From assembly GCA_028753945.1 (NCBI GenBank), contig JAPNXP010000018.1, forward strand, positions 2,357,643 through 2,421,642: a stretch of DNA of 64,000 nucleotides, read 5' to 3'. Positions 45,712-56,633 of this stretch are shown here, one piece after another. The position numbers and the translations under genes are program-made. Source of the DNA: Hexactinellida sp. DTS-2022 (lineage: Eukaryota > Porifera > Hexactinellida). Each line of letters opens with the position of its first letter. Within the stretch, counting starts at the first letter, position 1. A model generated the notes under the pieces. The model saw only the letters and a program-made list of their open reading frames with translations, made no database searches and was not told the DNA's origin.

Positions 45712-48408
45712 TTGGTTATTACTCTATATCTATGTTTTTCATTAGATCTATTTATGCTTCCCAAAAGGTTTTGTCATTCTAAAACATCTGTTGAGGGTAC
45801 AATTAATAATTACTTTTCGGTATCAGAACCTTCTCCAGTTATATCCCCATTTCAAACCAAAACATCTGAGCAAGGATCTCTGATCTCTCTTGAGCTACAA
45901 ACAGTTTCAATTCAAAATGAGTGTTCTCAAGTTCCAAACTGTAATGTGGGAACCACAAGCAGTCTGATTGCTTGTGACCTAGGTGAATTAAACGTCGGAC
46001 CTGCGGGTCCGAAGACTACACAATTTCCAAAAAGCACCGACAAACTTTATATGGGGCGTTCTTTTCAATTGTCTTGGTATGACACTTTTATTGGTTAGAG
46101 TACAGTGTCTTGATGAATAAAGCATATTGCTTTGCTTGTCGATATTTCTCTACAGCAACATCGAAAAGCGAAAATGCCTTTATTCACAAAGCCTTTAATA
46201 ATTGGAATCACGCTATGCAGAAAGAAAGAGGTTTAAAAGGTCATGATAACAGTGAAGATCATAATATATCAATGATCAAGTAGGAAACTATAGGTATATA
46301 CAAGATAAAAAGGAATTTCAATTCTGGAAAGTCTAAATCCGAACAGAGAATTAGTAGTTGAATATAATAGAGAATATTTTAAGCTTTTACTAGAATAACA
46401 CAAATACTTTTGTTCTCAGGAAATGGCATATAGAGGACATGATGAGATTAAGAATCAATGAACCAAGGTAAATGGGAAGAATTCATTAAGTTAATGCTTC
46501 TTACTTACAAACATTTTATAGATCTCCATTCTTCTATTACAGTGACCCATAAAACACATGATTATACTTCAGAGGTCTGGAATGAGATGATTCAAGCTTT
46601 AGCAGACGAGGTAAGACACCCTATTCGATCAGAAATGGAAGCATCAAAAATGTTTGCGCTGTTAATAGACGAATGTAAAGACAACGCGGCCCATGAAGAA
46701 CTATCTAATTGTTTTAGATATTTGGATAAAAATATGGTTATTATGGAGAGATTCTACAGTTTAACTAGACTTGTTGAAACAGATGCCGATGGAATACTAC
46801 AAAAAGGGGTAATTCCGGTATTAAATGGGATGGGGTTAACTTCAAAATTGTTAGCGCTTGGTGCAGATGGAGCTGCGATTATGAGTGGGCAGCATTCCGG
46901 TGTAAAAATTTTTTTTTAAAAAAAATAAATAAATTCAAGAAATATACCCGGAGATGATCTACACTAACCGGCCAAAAGTATTTGAACAGCAATAATTTGT
47001 ATTCAGACGTTTGAGGTTATACCAGCATAATAACATTAGTAGATGCTGCAAAATGGCTATTTACATGAAACGATATGTAAAGTATAATAAAACAGCAAAA
47101 TTTTCGAATTTACATTTTATGGAGGCGTTAAACACATTAAATATTTAATTAGCTAATTAAATAATTATTTTGTAATCATTAAGAAGCAATGTTGATATAT
47201 TAATTCTGATAGCAGATTTGAATTTCACTTGGTTAAATTAATCTAAGTGCATAATTTCAAATTAAATCGAATATTTTCCACTGTGATACAGCCACATTTC
47301 CATTTGTGCCACAAGTGGCACGTGGCAGAAACACTTATGCCACTTCGTGGATATTTGGTAAATTGAATTGAAATCACAATATTTTGTAATGTATATCTAT
47401 AATAAGATATTTATAGTCATTTGAGACAGGAAAGGTAAAATAATGATTTTTTGAATAAAATCGAAATCAAAATCAATTGATTTAAGGTTGATTCTTACTA
47501 TTTGAAAATGGTGAAACCTATTTCAATCGTAGATATTTCGACGTAATATTATAAAGTATACTTACTGCGAAATTCGCAATTGAATAACTATTATACAATT
47601 TGAGTTATGTTCATCCAAATCAATGATTTAAATTTCCCAAAAAAATCAAATAAATCATAAATTTTCCTAGCCCGAAATTTTGAGATTAGTTTAGATGGTC
47701 GTTAATAAGTTACCAGACGAGTATTGTGTGTGGATTAGTATCCCTATTGTTCAAATACTTTTGGCTGGTTAGTGTATATACACTGTGCTGCTCATCGTTT
47801 AAATTTAGTGGCAGCTGCATATTTTAAGCAAGTCAAATCTGCAAGTTCTGTTATTAATATATATAAATCGCTTCAAAATATTTTCAATGTATCAAAAAAT
47901 AAAAAGCTGTTGGAAAAAATACGTAAATAATTATATCCTAACCAAAAAGTAATGGCTGCATCGCAAATTAACGAAGTTCGGTGGTCTTGCAAATTTTTGG
48001 GAGTGCATACCATATTGAAAAGAATTCAGGCTGTGCTGTTTACTCTTAAAGAAATAGCGCAATCTCATTCTAATACACAAGATACAGCAGCAGGAATTCA
48101 TCACAAGATGTATTCTGGTAACTTTATAATCTCTTTGGTGTTTTACATGAGGTGTTATCTATAAGGTGTTATCTTGGGCTCGAAACTGCCTTCATTATAG
48201 CAGAGCAAGTGATCTAATGTTACTATCAATGAATCGGGATATAATGAGTTCTGTGTCATTAGATGCTGTTTTGGATCGATGGATACATTTCAAAAAGCTA
48301 AACAGCTTAACCACAAATCTGAGATTCTCAAAAGTGGTTCCATTCGACTCGCAATGGTTGATTACCCCATACACAATGCAAATTATGCCAATAGGAAGCA
48401 TAGTTTAG
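45712..48408 (+). pseudogene. ZMYM1-like hAT transposase, split by a MITE
   Basis: The N-terminus (MLPKRFCHSKTSVEGTINNY) leads to a TTF-like finger around 46070-46250 with a TAG break: RSFQLSWYDTFIG, EYSVLMNKAYCFACRYFS, HKAFNNWNHAMQK. At 46458-46919 is the DUF4371/hAT core: YTSEVWNEMIQALADEVRH, EASKMFALLIDECKDNAAH (Asp), GMGLTSKLLALGADGAAIMS. A mariner-type MITE (46962-47774) then interrupts. The gene resumes as THCAAHRLNLVAAAYFK, SLQNIFNVSKNKKLLEKI, INEVRWSCKFLGVH and, to 48408, SVSLDAVLDRWIHF. The C-terminal dimerisation domain is absent, apparently lost near the palindrome at 48461. Confidence 0.8.
46962..47774. mobile_element. Tc1/mariner-type MITE, 813 bp, TA-flanked
   Basis: It starts CACTAACCGGCCAAAAGTAT and ends ATACTTTTGGCTGGTTAGTG, with TA on both sides (46960-46961 and 47775-47776). 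It interrupts the hAT transposase between the GADGAAIMS and THCAAHRL boxes. It shares end and body sequence with 12650-15839 but has about 200 bp of extra interior. Confidence 0.88.
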
Positions 48409-48460
48409 CTTAGAATAAAATTACAAAATCGGACTACTATATTTTGTTAGTTAGGCTAGC

Positions 48461-49527
48461 CATAGCATTCTATACATAAGGCATGGTACTCACTCAAATT
48501 TCTGGACCAGGGATTAACTAGTATAGTCAACTAAATAGATGCAACTCAATTATTCTTCGAAATAACTAATCCAGGGTGCTTCTACTTATGTAATTGTTTT
48601 TTATAAAGGTAGTCATGTACAAGACGCATATTTTTGAGATGCCACTTTGGCGAAATGACGTCACTGTATTGTCTAATAGTCCAAATATGCCAAAACTTTG
48701 AACGCATGTAAAATGTTCAATTTCGCTTTTTAAAACAAATCGCTGTGACTAACCCATCTAGGAGTCATCTTACATAAAATATCTCAGAATCAATTATGGA
48801 ATGTTGACACATTCCTCTGTTGCTATGGAAACGTGATTTCAATGCTTGAGGTCATATCTCGAGAAGAAATATAGTTACAGCTTAGTTAATGGATCCAATT
48901 GATAGCCCGTCCTCAACTTCCTATTCAAAGATAATACATTTCGATGCTCCATCTCCAACCAATTTTTCGCAAAATGTGTATAACCGTTTGAACGTATATT
49001 ACAATAATCACAATTCTCAGAAAATTGGTTGGAGATAGAGCATCGAAGTGTATTATCATTGAATAGGAAGTTGAGGACGGGCTATCAATTGGATCCATTA
49101 ACTAAGCTGTAACTATATTTCTTCTCGAGATATGACCTCAAGCATTGAAATCACGTTTCCATAGCAACAGAGGAATGTGTCAACATTCCATAATTGATTC
49201 TGAGATATTTTATGTAAGATGACTCCTAGATGGGTTAGTCACAGCGATTTGTTTTAAAAAGCGAAATTGAACATTTTACATGCGTTCAAAGTTTTGGCAT
49301 ATTTGGACTATTAGACAATACAGTGACGTCATTTCGCCCAAGTGGCATTTCAAAAATATGCGTCTTGTACATGACTACCTTTATAAAAAACAATTACATA
49401 AGTAGAAGCACCCTGGATTAGTTATTTCGAAGAATAATTGAGTTGCATCTATTTAGTTGACTATACTAGTTAATCCCTGGTCCAGAAATTTGAGTGCGTA
49501 CCATTGCCTTATGTATAGAATGCTATG
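48461..49527. mobile_element. 1,067-bp near-perfect palindrome with P-like ends
   Basis: Arms of about 507 bp (48461-48967 and about 49020-49527) are inverse copies with only a few percent mismatches around a 52-bp loop. The outer ends are CATAGCATTCTATACATAAG and its inverse. They resemble the P1 end CATAGCCTACTATACATAA at roughly 15 of 19 positions. The flanks are an exact 7-bp duplication, GGCTAGC (48454-48460 and 49528-49534), the same size as that of P1. No coding sequence is present. I read it as a fold-back MITE mobilised by a P-type transposase. Confidence 0.8.
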
Positions 49528-49552
49528 GGCTAGCATATCTAGCTGTATTTAT

Positions 49553-50420
49553 TAGAGCTGTACCGGATTAGAGATTCTCTACTCCGGCCGGATCCGGATA
49601 TCAGGTGCTCAATTATCCGGTTATCCGGCTAAATTAGTATTTGACAAATGATACCATAATATCACATCAAGAATAAGTTCTGCTTATTCTTGATTAATTT
49701 GTACATATACTAAGCTTGTGTTTTTTAGGGAGGCTTCTAAAATAATTTATGTAATTCCACTATTGATACAGTATATGAATATTCGTACTTTCAATCGCAT
49801 TCACCTGGTAAAAATAAGATCTTTTCAATAAGATGTTTTTTTTCCGATTCCTATATATTTTTGTGATCGCTTTTCCTATTAGCTTGAAAGGTTGCATTTT
49901 TTATCAATCCCAGCATGAGTGAAATTTGGCATTTTTCTCACTATCTAAGAATGATTCTTTCAGAGCACTCTGTAATGAATGTGATGCCAATACATATATC
50001 ACGTGGTAAAAAATCCTAAATATATAGCACGTCACCACTGTGGAACCACATAAACCATTCACATCCAGAAATTTACAAAAAAAACTATAAATTAAAATCC
50101 TCTTGTAGAAATTCACAAAAAGGTGATCATAGTATTTTTCAATCAACTAGTTTGCTATTACACATTATCTAATTTATACTCCAAGAATATCTATACAAGA
50201 AAACATGTACCAGACATTACAACGACAGAAGAAATGGACAGTTAATGACCCTAAGCTATGGAAATTCACTTTATATTCGGAGAGATAGTTATTCTTTAAT
50301 TCATATACAAATACAAATGGGACCGTTATCCGGCCGGATAGTTGTTCATATCCGGTTCCGGCCTGATATCCGGTAACTGGCCGGATACCGGATTAGAACC
50401 GGATATCCGGTACAGCCCTA
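49553..50420. mobile_element. hAT-type MITE, 868 bp, exact 8-bp duplication
   Basis: It starts TAGAGCTGTACCGGAT and ends ATCCGGTACAGCCCTA. Flanks are GTATTTAT on both sides (49545-49552 and 50421-50428). Subterminal regions carry many TATCCGG/CCGGATA repeats in both orientations. The centre is AT-rich. Confidence 0.85.
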
Positions 50421-50428
50421 GTATTTAT

Positions 50429-51100
50429 AGTAGGCTATGGCTGCACCCATGGAGGTAGATGACTTAAATGTTGTGCCCGAGTGGCTACGTGGTTTTAGCA
50501 TAAATATTGGTGCAGCCTAGTGAACAGCTGTCGTACCTGCTGTTTCGGCCGTGTTTCACTACGTTTAAATTTTAGTTGCACTATGATTGAATGGCGAGAT
50601 AGCCACAACACAGTAAATACATTTATTTTGATTGATTAGTTTATGATTAGTTATACACTAGGAATATTCAAGTAATATAAATTTAGGCATTTATCTTCAA
50701 GTTAATAAAGCGTTTTAGTCTTAAGCCAACAGAGCAGATATACAAGTAAATCAGGGGTTTTTTAAGGTCGATCTTGGTGTAAATTTTGCACCATGATTTA
50801 TGGGAGTTAAACCACGATTCTGGTCGGCCGCGGCCGCTACAGTGTTGAGTTACACCAAGGTCTCAACATTAAAAAAACCCCTGAAGTAAATTATCATACA
50901 TTCATGGCAAATAGTCCATTTACAGTGTTCAAGTCCTAGTGATTTGTAAGGTGCCATTCATCTAAGTTTCCAGCGCCTACTTATCGATGATTATGAAATT
51001 GCTCCACATTATTCCTTCACACCTTGGCAGAATAATAGTATATTATAATGCCTTAAGCGAGTATAAACATGATTTTCCTAGAATGTATCCCAGTCAAAAT
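50429..51100. other. intron stretch with one P-like terminal motif
   Basis: At 50429-50440 AGTAGGCTATGG equals the terminal motif of P right ends, but no element body can be assigned. At 50755-50885 an inverted pair GGGGTTTTTTAAGG..AAAAAAACCCCTG encloses a palindrome with GGCCGCGGCC (about 50825), probably a decayed MITE. No gene is seen. Confidence 0.4.
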
Positions 51101-51879
51101 AAACTTCTAATGAAGAATTAGAGGTATGCAAATTTTCAATGGCCTGTTGAATATTTTTTTTTTCAGTGGAGATTTGGGATGCATTCGTACATTCAGAATA
51201 GTTAGAAGAAATATATTGACGAGGTTTTTCAGAAATTTACTTAAAATCAACTCAAGGTGTCGAGCATCACTAATATACCATATTGAAAGAGAGGAATAAT
51301 CTCCCCATTACGAAATGCTTGTATAGATAAATCGAATTCTACTACCACGTTAATGTCGACCAGAATGGCATTATCAAACAAATGAGGACGCATCAAGATG
51401 AAACTATGTTCATTTGGATACCATAATGAGCAGGTAGAAAGTAGAGAAATAAAAGGCAACTTATCTTTCAAGTTCTAAAATTGTCGATCAAGTACTTTTC
51501 CACTTTTGAGTTGACGGACAGCAGTGTACGTTTTGAAGTAGAGTGATAAGAGTAATAGGTTGGGCATCCTGGTAAATAGGATGGCACTGTACATTCTAAA
51601 CTTTAGATTTTTTTGTTGGATTTCGTGATAAGTACCATCTCCTGGGCCACCAAGAGGGGGTGGGCAGGGGGGACAGTTGCCCCGGGGCCCGTTGGTCTAA
51701 GGGGCCCCAGAAAAATTGGTCAGGGGGACGAATATTCCATGGGAAATGGTCCCAGGACCAGTTTTGCCTAAGGAATCTTGGAACAGGGTCAATTTTTCAG
51801 TGCCAATTTCAAGTGTCAGGCTTATTCATAAAATTTTTGGGTCCCAATATGGCGAAAAAATCATTTTGCTGTTACCAAC

Positions 51880-51975
51880 TCATTCAACTCATTCATTTTG
51901 CTGTTACCAACTCATTCAACTCATTCAAGAAAATGAGTTGATTCTGCCAACTCAAAATGAGTTGATACAACCCTG
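51880..51975. mobile_element. fragment of the GAGTTG-rich hAT family
   Basis: It is an inverse match to the terminal 95 bp of the element at 34438-34885, with CAACTCATTCAACTCATTC units, and ends TTGATACAACCCTG. The other half is missing. Confidence 0.75.
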
Positions 51976-52595
51976 ATTGTACTGTTCTGACATATTTGTT
52001 CAGACTGCAAAATGGTTCCGGCCGGTACCCATTTATCATAAATTGTCCATTTAACAAATTATTTCCGGGCTAAATTTAGAGTGTTAATCATTTCTATGTG
52101 TTTGTCTATTCCATAGAAAATTCGTACTGGCTTAATTTATACCAGTAATCACACTTAGACGGGTTCCTTATGCAACACTTAAGTAACATTTACGTAATCA
52201 CCACCCTTGCTTAAGTACATTATAATTAAAAACCATGTACCCTCGGCCTCTGGAAAGTAGTAAATATGTGTATTATCCTACGTACTAATTGAGTTAACCT
52301 TAGAAATAGAGCTTATAGTCTCAGGATTTCGAATTAGATGTTATCCAATCTCGTGAATATTAATACAAGGCATCTATCAGATCCGGTGGAAGCAGTTATA
52401 GTGGTCAGGCCATGGCTTGACCGGCCTAACTAGTGACGTAAGAGTGGTTAGGCTATTGGCCTGACCGCTTCTACCGGCCCAGTGTATGATATTTACTGGA
52501 TTGATGTTAACATAGTTGTCTTTATTATACTAGCTTTGTTCTTTAACAGTAAGTATGAAAACAAATTTCGCATTTACAAATTTTTCTTATGAATA

Positions 52596-52752
52596 CAGTA
52601 AACTCTCGTTATAACGAAGTGCTCGTGACCTGTAAATTCCTTCGTTATATCCGGATATTCGTTATAAGCTGATAATAATTAATGCATTTAGTGCTCCGTT
52701 AATAAGCGGGTATTTCGTTATATCCGAGTTCGATATAACGGGAGTTCACCTG
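52596..52752. mobile_element. pogo-like MITE, 157 bp, TA-flanked
   Basis: It starts CAGTAAACTCTCGTTATAAC and ends ATATAACGGGAGTTCACCTG, with TA on both sides. TTCGTTATATCCG motifs recur inside. Confidence 0.8.
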
Positions 52753-53289
52753 TATTTATTGTTGCTGTTACAAAATAAACAAAAAGTTGATAAATTCGAA
52801 ATGCACATAGAGGCCAGCTTCCAACGGGTTTAATAGGTAAACAAGGCTGATGATTTCCAATTTAGAATCGGAATATTTCTAAATGATATTTATTGTTGTC
52901 TTTGACACTTTGTGGAAATAGGAAAACAAGTTGTCGAGTATTATACTTCACCTAAAGACTAGCCTTCGACAAATATACTGGTAATAACATTTGCTGAATA
53001 GAACTTGTTTCCTGGAAAATAAGATAATGTTCGTTGTTAAGATGAAACAACTAATAATGAGCCATATTTTAATGAATAAACGAGAGCGCGTAGCGGTTGA
53101 GTGATCTTACAATTGAGATTTTGAATACTTATTCAATATTCTTACTGTTGTTAGGTCAATTAAACCCTTCGTTGCCTGGGGTAAAAGGTATAAATAGAAA
53201 AATCCCATTTCAATTCAATTGAAATTAAATTTAGTTTCAGTTTGACATTCATATACCGGGGCAACAAAGGGATACGTATATACCGTATA

Positions 53290-53424
53290 CAGGGACGGAC
53301 TAAGCCATGGTGAGGCCCTAAGCTATATTGACTTCTGAGGCCCCCCCCCCAATTCAATAAGGCCCCCTAAACTTGTGAGGCCCTAAGCTATAGCTTAATT
53401 AGCTTATGCCATAATCCGGCCCTG
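53290..53424. mobile_element. hAT-type MITE, 135 bp
   Basis: It starts CAGGGACGGACTAAG and ends ATAATCCGGCCCTG. Flanks ACCGTATA (53282-53289) and ACGGTATA (53425-53432) agree at 7 of 8 positions. The motif GAGGCCCTAAGCTATA occurs twice. Confidence 0.78.
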
Positions 53425-53802
53425 ACGGTATACCAGAAAAACTATTAACAAATGAAGTATTGAAACCTGGGATTTAGAAAGAATTCCCGGGATTCAAATC
53501 CCAGAAATATATCCGGTCCCGGGATTCTAACCCCTATTTACACAAAAATATATTTGTATTTGCCTTCTATTTTGTAAACTTGGTTTGAAGTGTTACTTAA
53601 GTGTTGCATAAGGAACCCGTCTAAGTGTGATTACAGGTATAAATTAAGCCGGAACGAATTTGCTATGGAATAGACAAACCCATAGAAATGATTAACACTA
53701 AATTTAGCCCGGAAATAATTTGTTAAATGGACAATTTATGATAAATTGGTACCGGCCGGAACCATTTTGCAGTCTGAACAAATATGTCAGAACAGTACAA
53801 TT

Positions 53803-54237
53803 GCACCAAATGACTTTTGAGAGGGTCCGCATGTGTCTAACTAGCTTCAGGAAGCTGAGTGGAGTCGAACAAGGGGTCACTCGACAGGGTTAGAATAAAA
53901 TTTGAGAATGGAATGTTGTTAAATTCCTACAACATTCCTGCGTCGTCAAAGAAAAATTGTCTCAGGTGACCGCTTAAATGACGCCAAATTTAGTGTTGAT
54001 TACGAATATCGGCATAAAAATTGGATTTGATTTGATTTGAGGAAGTTAGATGAGTTCTAACACCTTCAAAATGTGTCCCTAAGTGGTCAATTGTGGCCGA
54101 CACATTGAAATTTGGAGTTGGCACTATATCCAAAAATACACTATTTGCATGAAAGAACAAACCTACAAAGTCTGAAAATTCTATATAAAAATGCATGATT
54201 ATGCCTTTTTTGGTTGTAAGCGGCTGGACTACTAGAC
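53803..54237. repeat. dispersed repeat also at 57710-58180
   Basis: Shared blocks are ATTCCTGCGTCG, TGATTACGAA(T/C)ATC(G/A)GCATAA, TTCAAAATGTGTCCC and TTTTGGTTG. The copy at 57710 carries an extra pogo-like MITE, whose insertion point corresponds to the TTGGCACTATA site here. The class is unknown. Confidence 0.65.
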
Positions 54238-54724
54238 CAGTGTTTCCCAAAGTGGGCCGTAGAGCCCCCCGGGGCGCGCTGAAATGTTGTTGGGGGGCGG
54301 GGATGCAGCAAGGGGGCGTTGGGGGGGCGCTAAGGGGATAAATATAGAACGCGAAACAGAAATACGATCTCACTTCAAAACAGCGATAACATGTTCCTAA
54401 ATATTAAGTAACTAACAAAAATTATATAAAACTGCAAGCATCAGATCCTTAACAGTGGTAATTACTATTGTATTGATTAACGAAAGCCAGTCCTCTCTAT
54501 AATTTCAATATAAATACGCACAAATCTAAACCGAATAGAATTGATAAACTCGATCAATAAATAGAATAGTAAAAGCAATGTAGACTATAGTGCTGATTCA
54601 TTAAATCAAATACGGATTTGTTAACAAATACAAAATGTAATATTGAGACTTTGTGGAGGGGGGCGGTATAGAGGGTAAATTGTTGACAGGGGGCGCTGTA
54701 CTGAAAAAGTTTTGAGAAACACTG
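54238..54724. mobile_element. hAT-type MITE, 487 bp
   Basis: It starts CAGTGTTTCCCAAAGTGGG and ends TTTTGAGAAACACTG. Flanks TACTAGAC (54230-54237) and CACTAGAC (54725-54732) agree at 7 of 8. The unoccupied form GACACCCACTAGACTATAC is seen at 40578-40596. Confidence 0.82.
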
Positions 54725-55239
54725 CACTAGACTAGAGAGTGACACCCACTACACCCACACCTCATAATACGTGGTGCCGACAATGTTATGTGTGTATTAA
54801 ATATCTTCTACTCTGAAATGCTTCACGAAAACAAAAATCAACTTTAGATCATCAGTACCTTCCCTGTGAAGATCGCGAACCCAACCATGCCTTAGCTCAT
54901 CTGGTTTCTGAGGTATCTTGAATACCGGAATGCGATCTTCGGGATTATAGTTACTCTTGCAACCAGGTACGGAGCTTGTATTCGGCATCTGATAAATACT
55001 TGTTACAGTTGGTTCGAGTTGAGATAAGTTTAATTTGTATGTAATGGAAGAATAGGTAAATATACAATTAAAAGATTACGTTTTGAATGTTAATATTTAT
55101 TATAGTTTAAAAGCTGATGGTTCAATATACATAGATTAATCATAGCAAAACATTGTGGTTACTTAATATATCCCATCTTCGACCGCATCCATGGTCCAAG
55201 TTATCAAGTTACATTATGTATAGTAGGCTATGGTATTTC

Positions 55240-55723
55240 GCTAAGGTTGTCAGTTTGTATTTATCAAATTTGGCATATTTTGCGACATATCTCGTTAATA
55301 AATGACATGCAAAATCTAAATATTGACTATTCACATGATATGTAAGGGAATAGCTCCTTCCCTGTGCTATTAAAAATATTATCCAAAAACCCCTATTATC
55401 GATGTAAAGTAGTCTAATTGAAACAACAGCAACGATTGCATTCTAAACTCAGGTATATAGACCACATATTTAGTAACCATATATAATGTTTAGTGTAAAC
55501 ATTGTAGAGTCACTGTAACAAATGCAAGGGAATACTTTTGGATAATGAAGGAATAAATGGAAACACAAGTGTCAGATAAGTTTTATCGATTGCAATAAAG
55601 CTAAAAATCCGTGAATGGTTCAACATTCATCTGTGCTAATTTTAATGCTTTTAAGGTTAAAAGGCAAAATTATTTAGGACCTTGACTTGGCTATATATGC
55701 AATAGACAATTTAGGTAACTTAC
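55240..55723. other. intron stretch next to the upstream dynein exon
   Basis: AT-rich, with no repeat or gene recognised. It ends at the donor GTAAGT of the exon at 55724. Confidence 0.35.
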
Positions 55724-56002
55724 TCTTCAACCCACTCAGAAGAGGCAGTCTCTGAAATTGAAAAGAGTTAACTGATTTATTAAATTTATCATTTCCTGTT
55801 GAAAGATGAGATGTGAATGGGAGAGTGGTTGAAAGAGATAGATCTAAAGATTGATCAGTAATCCTGAGACCAAATTGATTACCTCTCTGTAGTTGAGCAA
55901 CCTGAGATAATACATTAGGTAAACTTGTTCTAAGATCTGAGATAGAGATTGTGGACTGATGGGGAATAGAATAATTGAGAGGTGCATAAAGGAAGACATT
56001 AT
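55724..56002 (-). CDS. probable dynein heavy chain exon, upstream of the tail box
   Basis: The 279-bp frame lies between acceptor TTCTTTAG and donor GTAAGT and has no stop. It starts two bases into a codon and ends one base into a codon, which the next exon (43190) completes as AAG. The protein reads VFLYAPLNYSIPHQSTISIS, LPNVLSQVAQLQRGNQFGL and, near the end, FQFQRLPLLSGLK. It is Ser/Thr/Leu-rich without a known domain, as is usual for the poorly conserved extreme N-terminus of dynein heavy chains. The assignment rests on splice sites, phase and position. It has no methionine start, so an upstream exon is needed. Confidence 0.55.
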
Positions 56003-56471
56003 CTAAAGAAGAAATTGATTAATACATTTTTAAACAACACAAAGTAATCTCTGATAATGGTTAACATTGGGATATACTCTTCCATCAAGTGGCTAACCAC
56101 GAAAGTTGGTCCCATTTGGAAATAGTTTAAATAAAGTTCAAATTATTTATAATGATTTCCAAAGATAGTCAGAAAGTATAATTCCTAAGAATTATTTTAA
56201 TTACACGAGTCAGAATTTTTGAAAATCTGATGATTTTCAACAAATTCTGACTCGTCATTGATCTAGCAACGAATTAAAGTCGATAACATCATCAAAAAGT
56301 AATTGGTCCCAAGTTCAAAGTATGTATAAGTAATCTATAGAGTTAAACTCACTTAATGTCAAACATATAGTAGATAGATGTATAGAATTCTGATTTCCAT
56401 AGACTTAATTTTAGATATTTAGTACCGATTCCACAATTAGGGCTATATTAAGAAAACTATAAGGGCTAGAC

Positions 56472-56625
56472 CAGGGCTCTTCAATTAGTTTTATCCCCGG
56501 GCCACTTTTGGAAAATCAGGTAATGCCCCCGGGCCACTATTCATTGATCTTCTACATTACTTAACATTACCAACTATACGCGGCGGGCCACTTTTGGCCC
56601 GCGGGCCGCTAATTGAAGAGGCCTG
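56472..56625. mobile_element. hAT-type MITE, 154 bp, exact 8-bp duplication
   Basis: It starts CAGGGCTCTTCAATTAG and ends CTAATTGAAGAGGCCTG. Flanks are GGCTAGAC on both sides (56464-56471 and 56626-56633). CCCGGGCCAC motifs fill the body. Confidence 0.87.
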
Positions 56626-56633
56626 GGCTAGAC

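Larger units (their letters stand above)
51976..53802. mobile_element. long-inverted-repeat element, 1.8 kb, ~225-bp arms
   Basis: The left arm starts ATTGTACTGTTCTGACATAT and the right arm (53582-53802) is its inverse at about 95% identity by eye. Both include CAAAATGGTTCCGGCCGGTA and TCACACTTAGACGGGTTCCT. The middle contains a pogo-like MITE (52596-52752), a hAT MITE (53290-53424) and AT-rich filler without coding. No target duplication was recognised because the left arm abuts another transposon fragment. Confidence 0.72.
51100..55232 (-). pseudogene. P-element copy P2, split by about 3.1 kb of insertions
   Basis: The right end at 55160-55232 has CCATCTTCGACCGCATCCAT and ends TATAGTAGGCTATG, as in P1. 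The THAP domain start lies at 54797-54988 (SSVPGCKSNYNPEDRIPVF, GWVRDLHREG), with the first zinc cysteine replaced by Ser. The frame then goes into FVKHFRVEDI. At about 54790 P sequence stops, and it resumes at about 51641 leftward: the THAP end at 51490-51640, then KDKLPFISLLSTCSLWYPNE and HLFDNAILVDINVVVEF at 51247-51471. The catalytic part and left terminus are absent. The gap holds a hAT fragment, a long-inverted-repeat element, several MITEs and a partial copy of the 40498 element. Confidence 0.75.

Noticed and set aside
53990-54373. 127-codon minus-strand frame
   Set aside because: It runs from a dispersed repeat across the border of the hAT MITE at 54238, so it cannot be a real gene.
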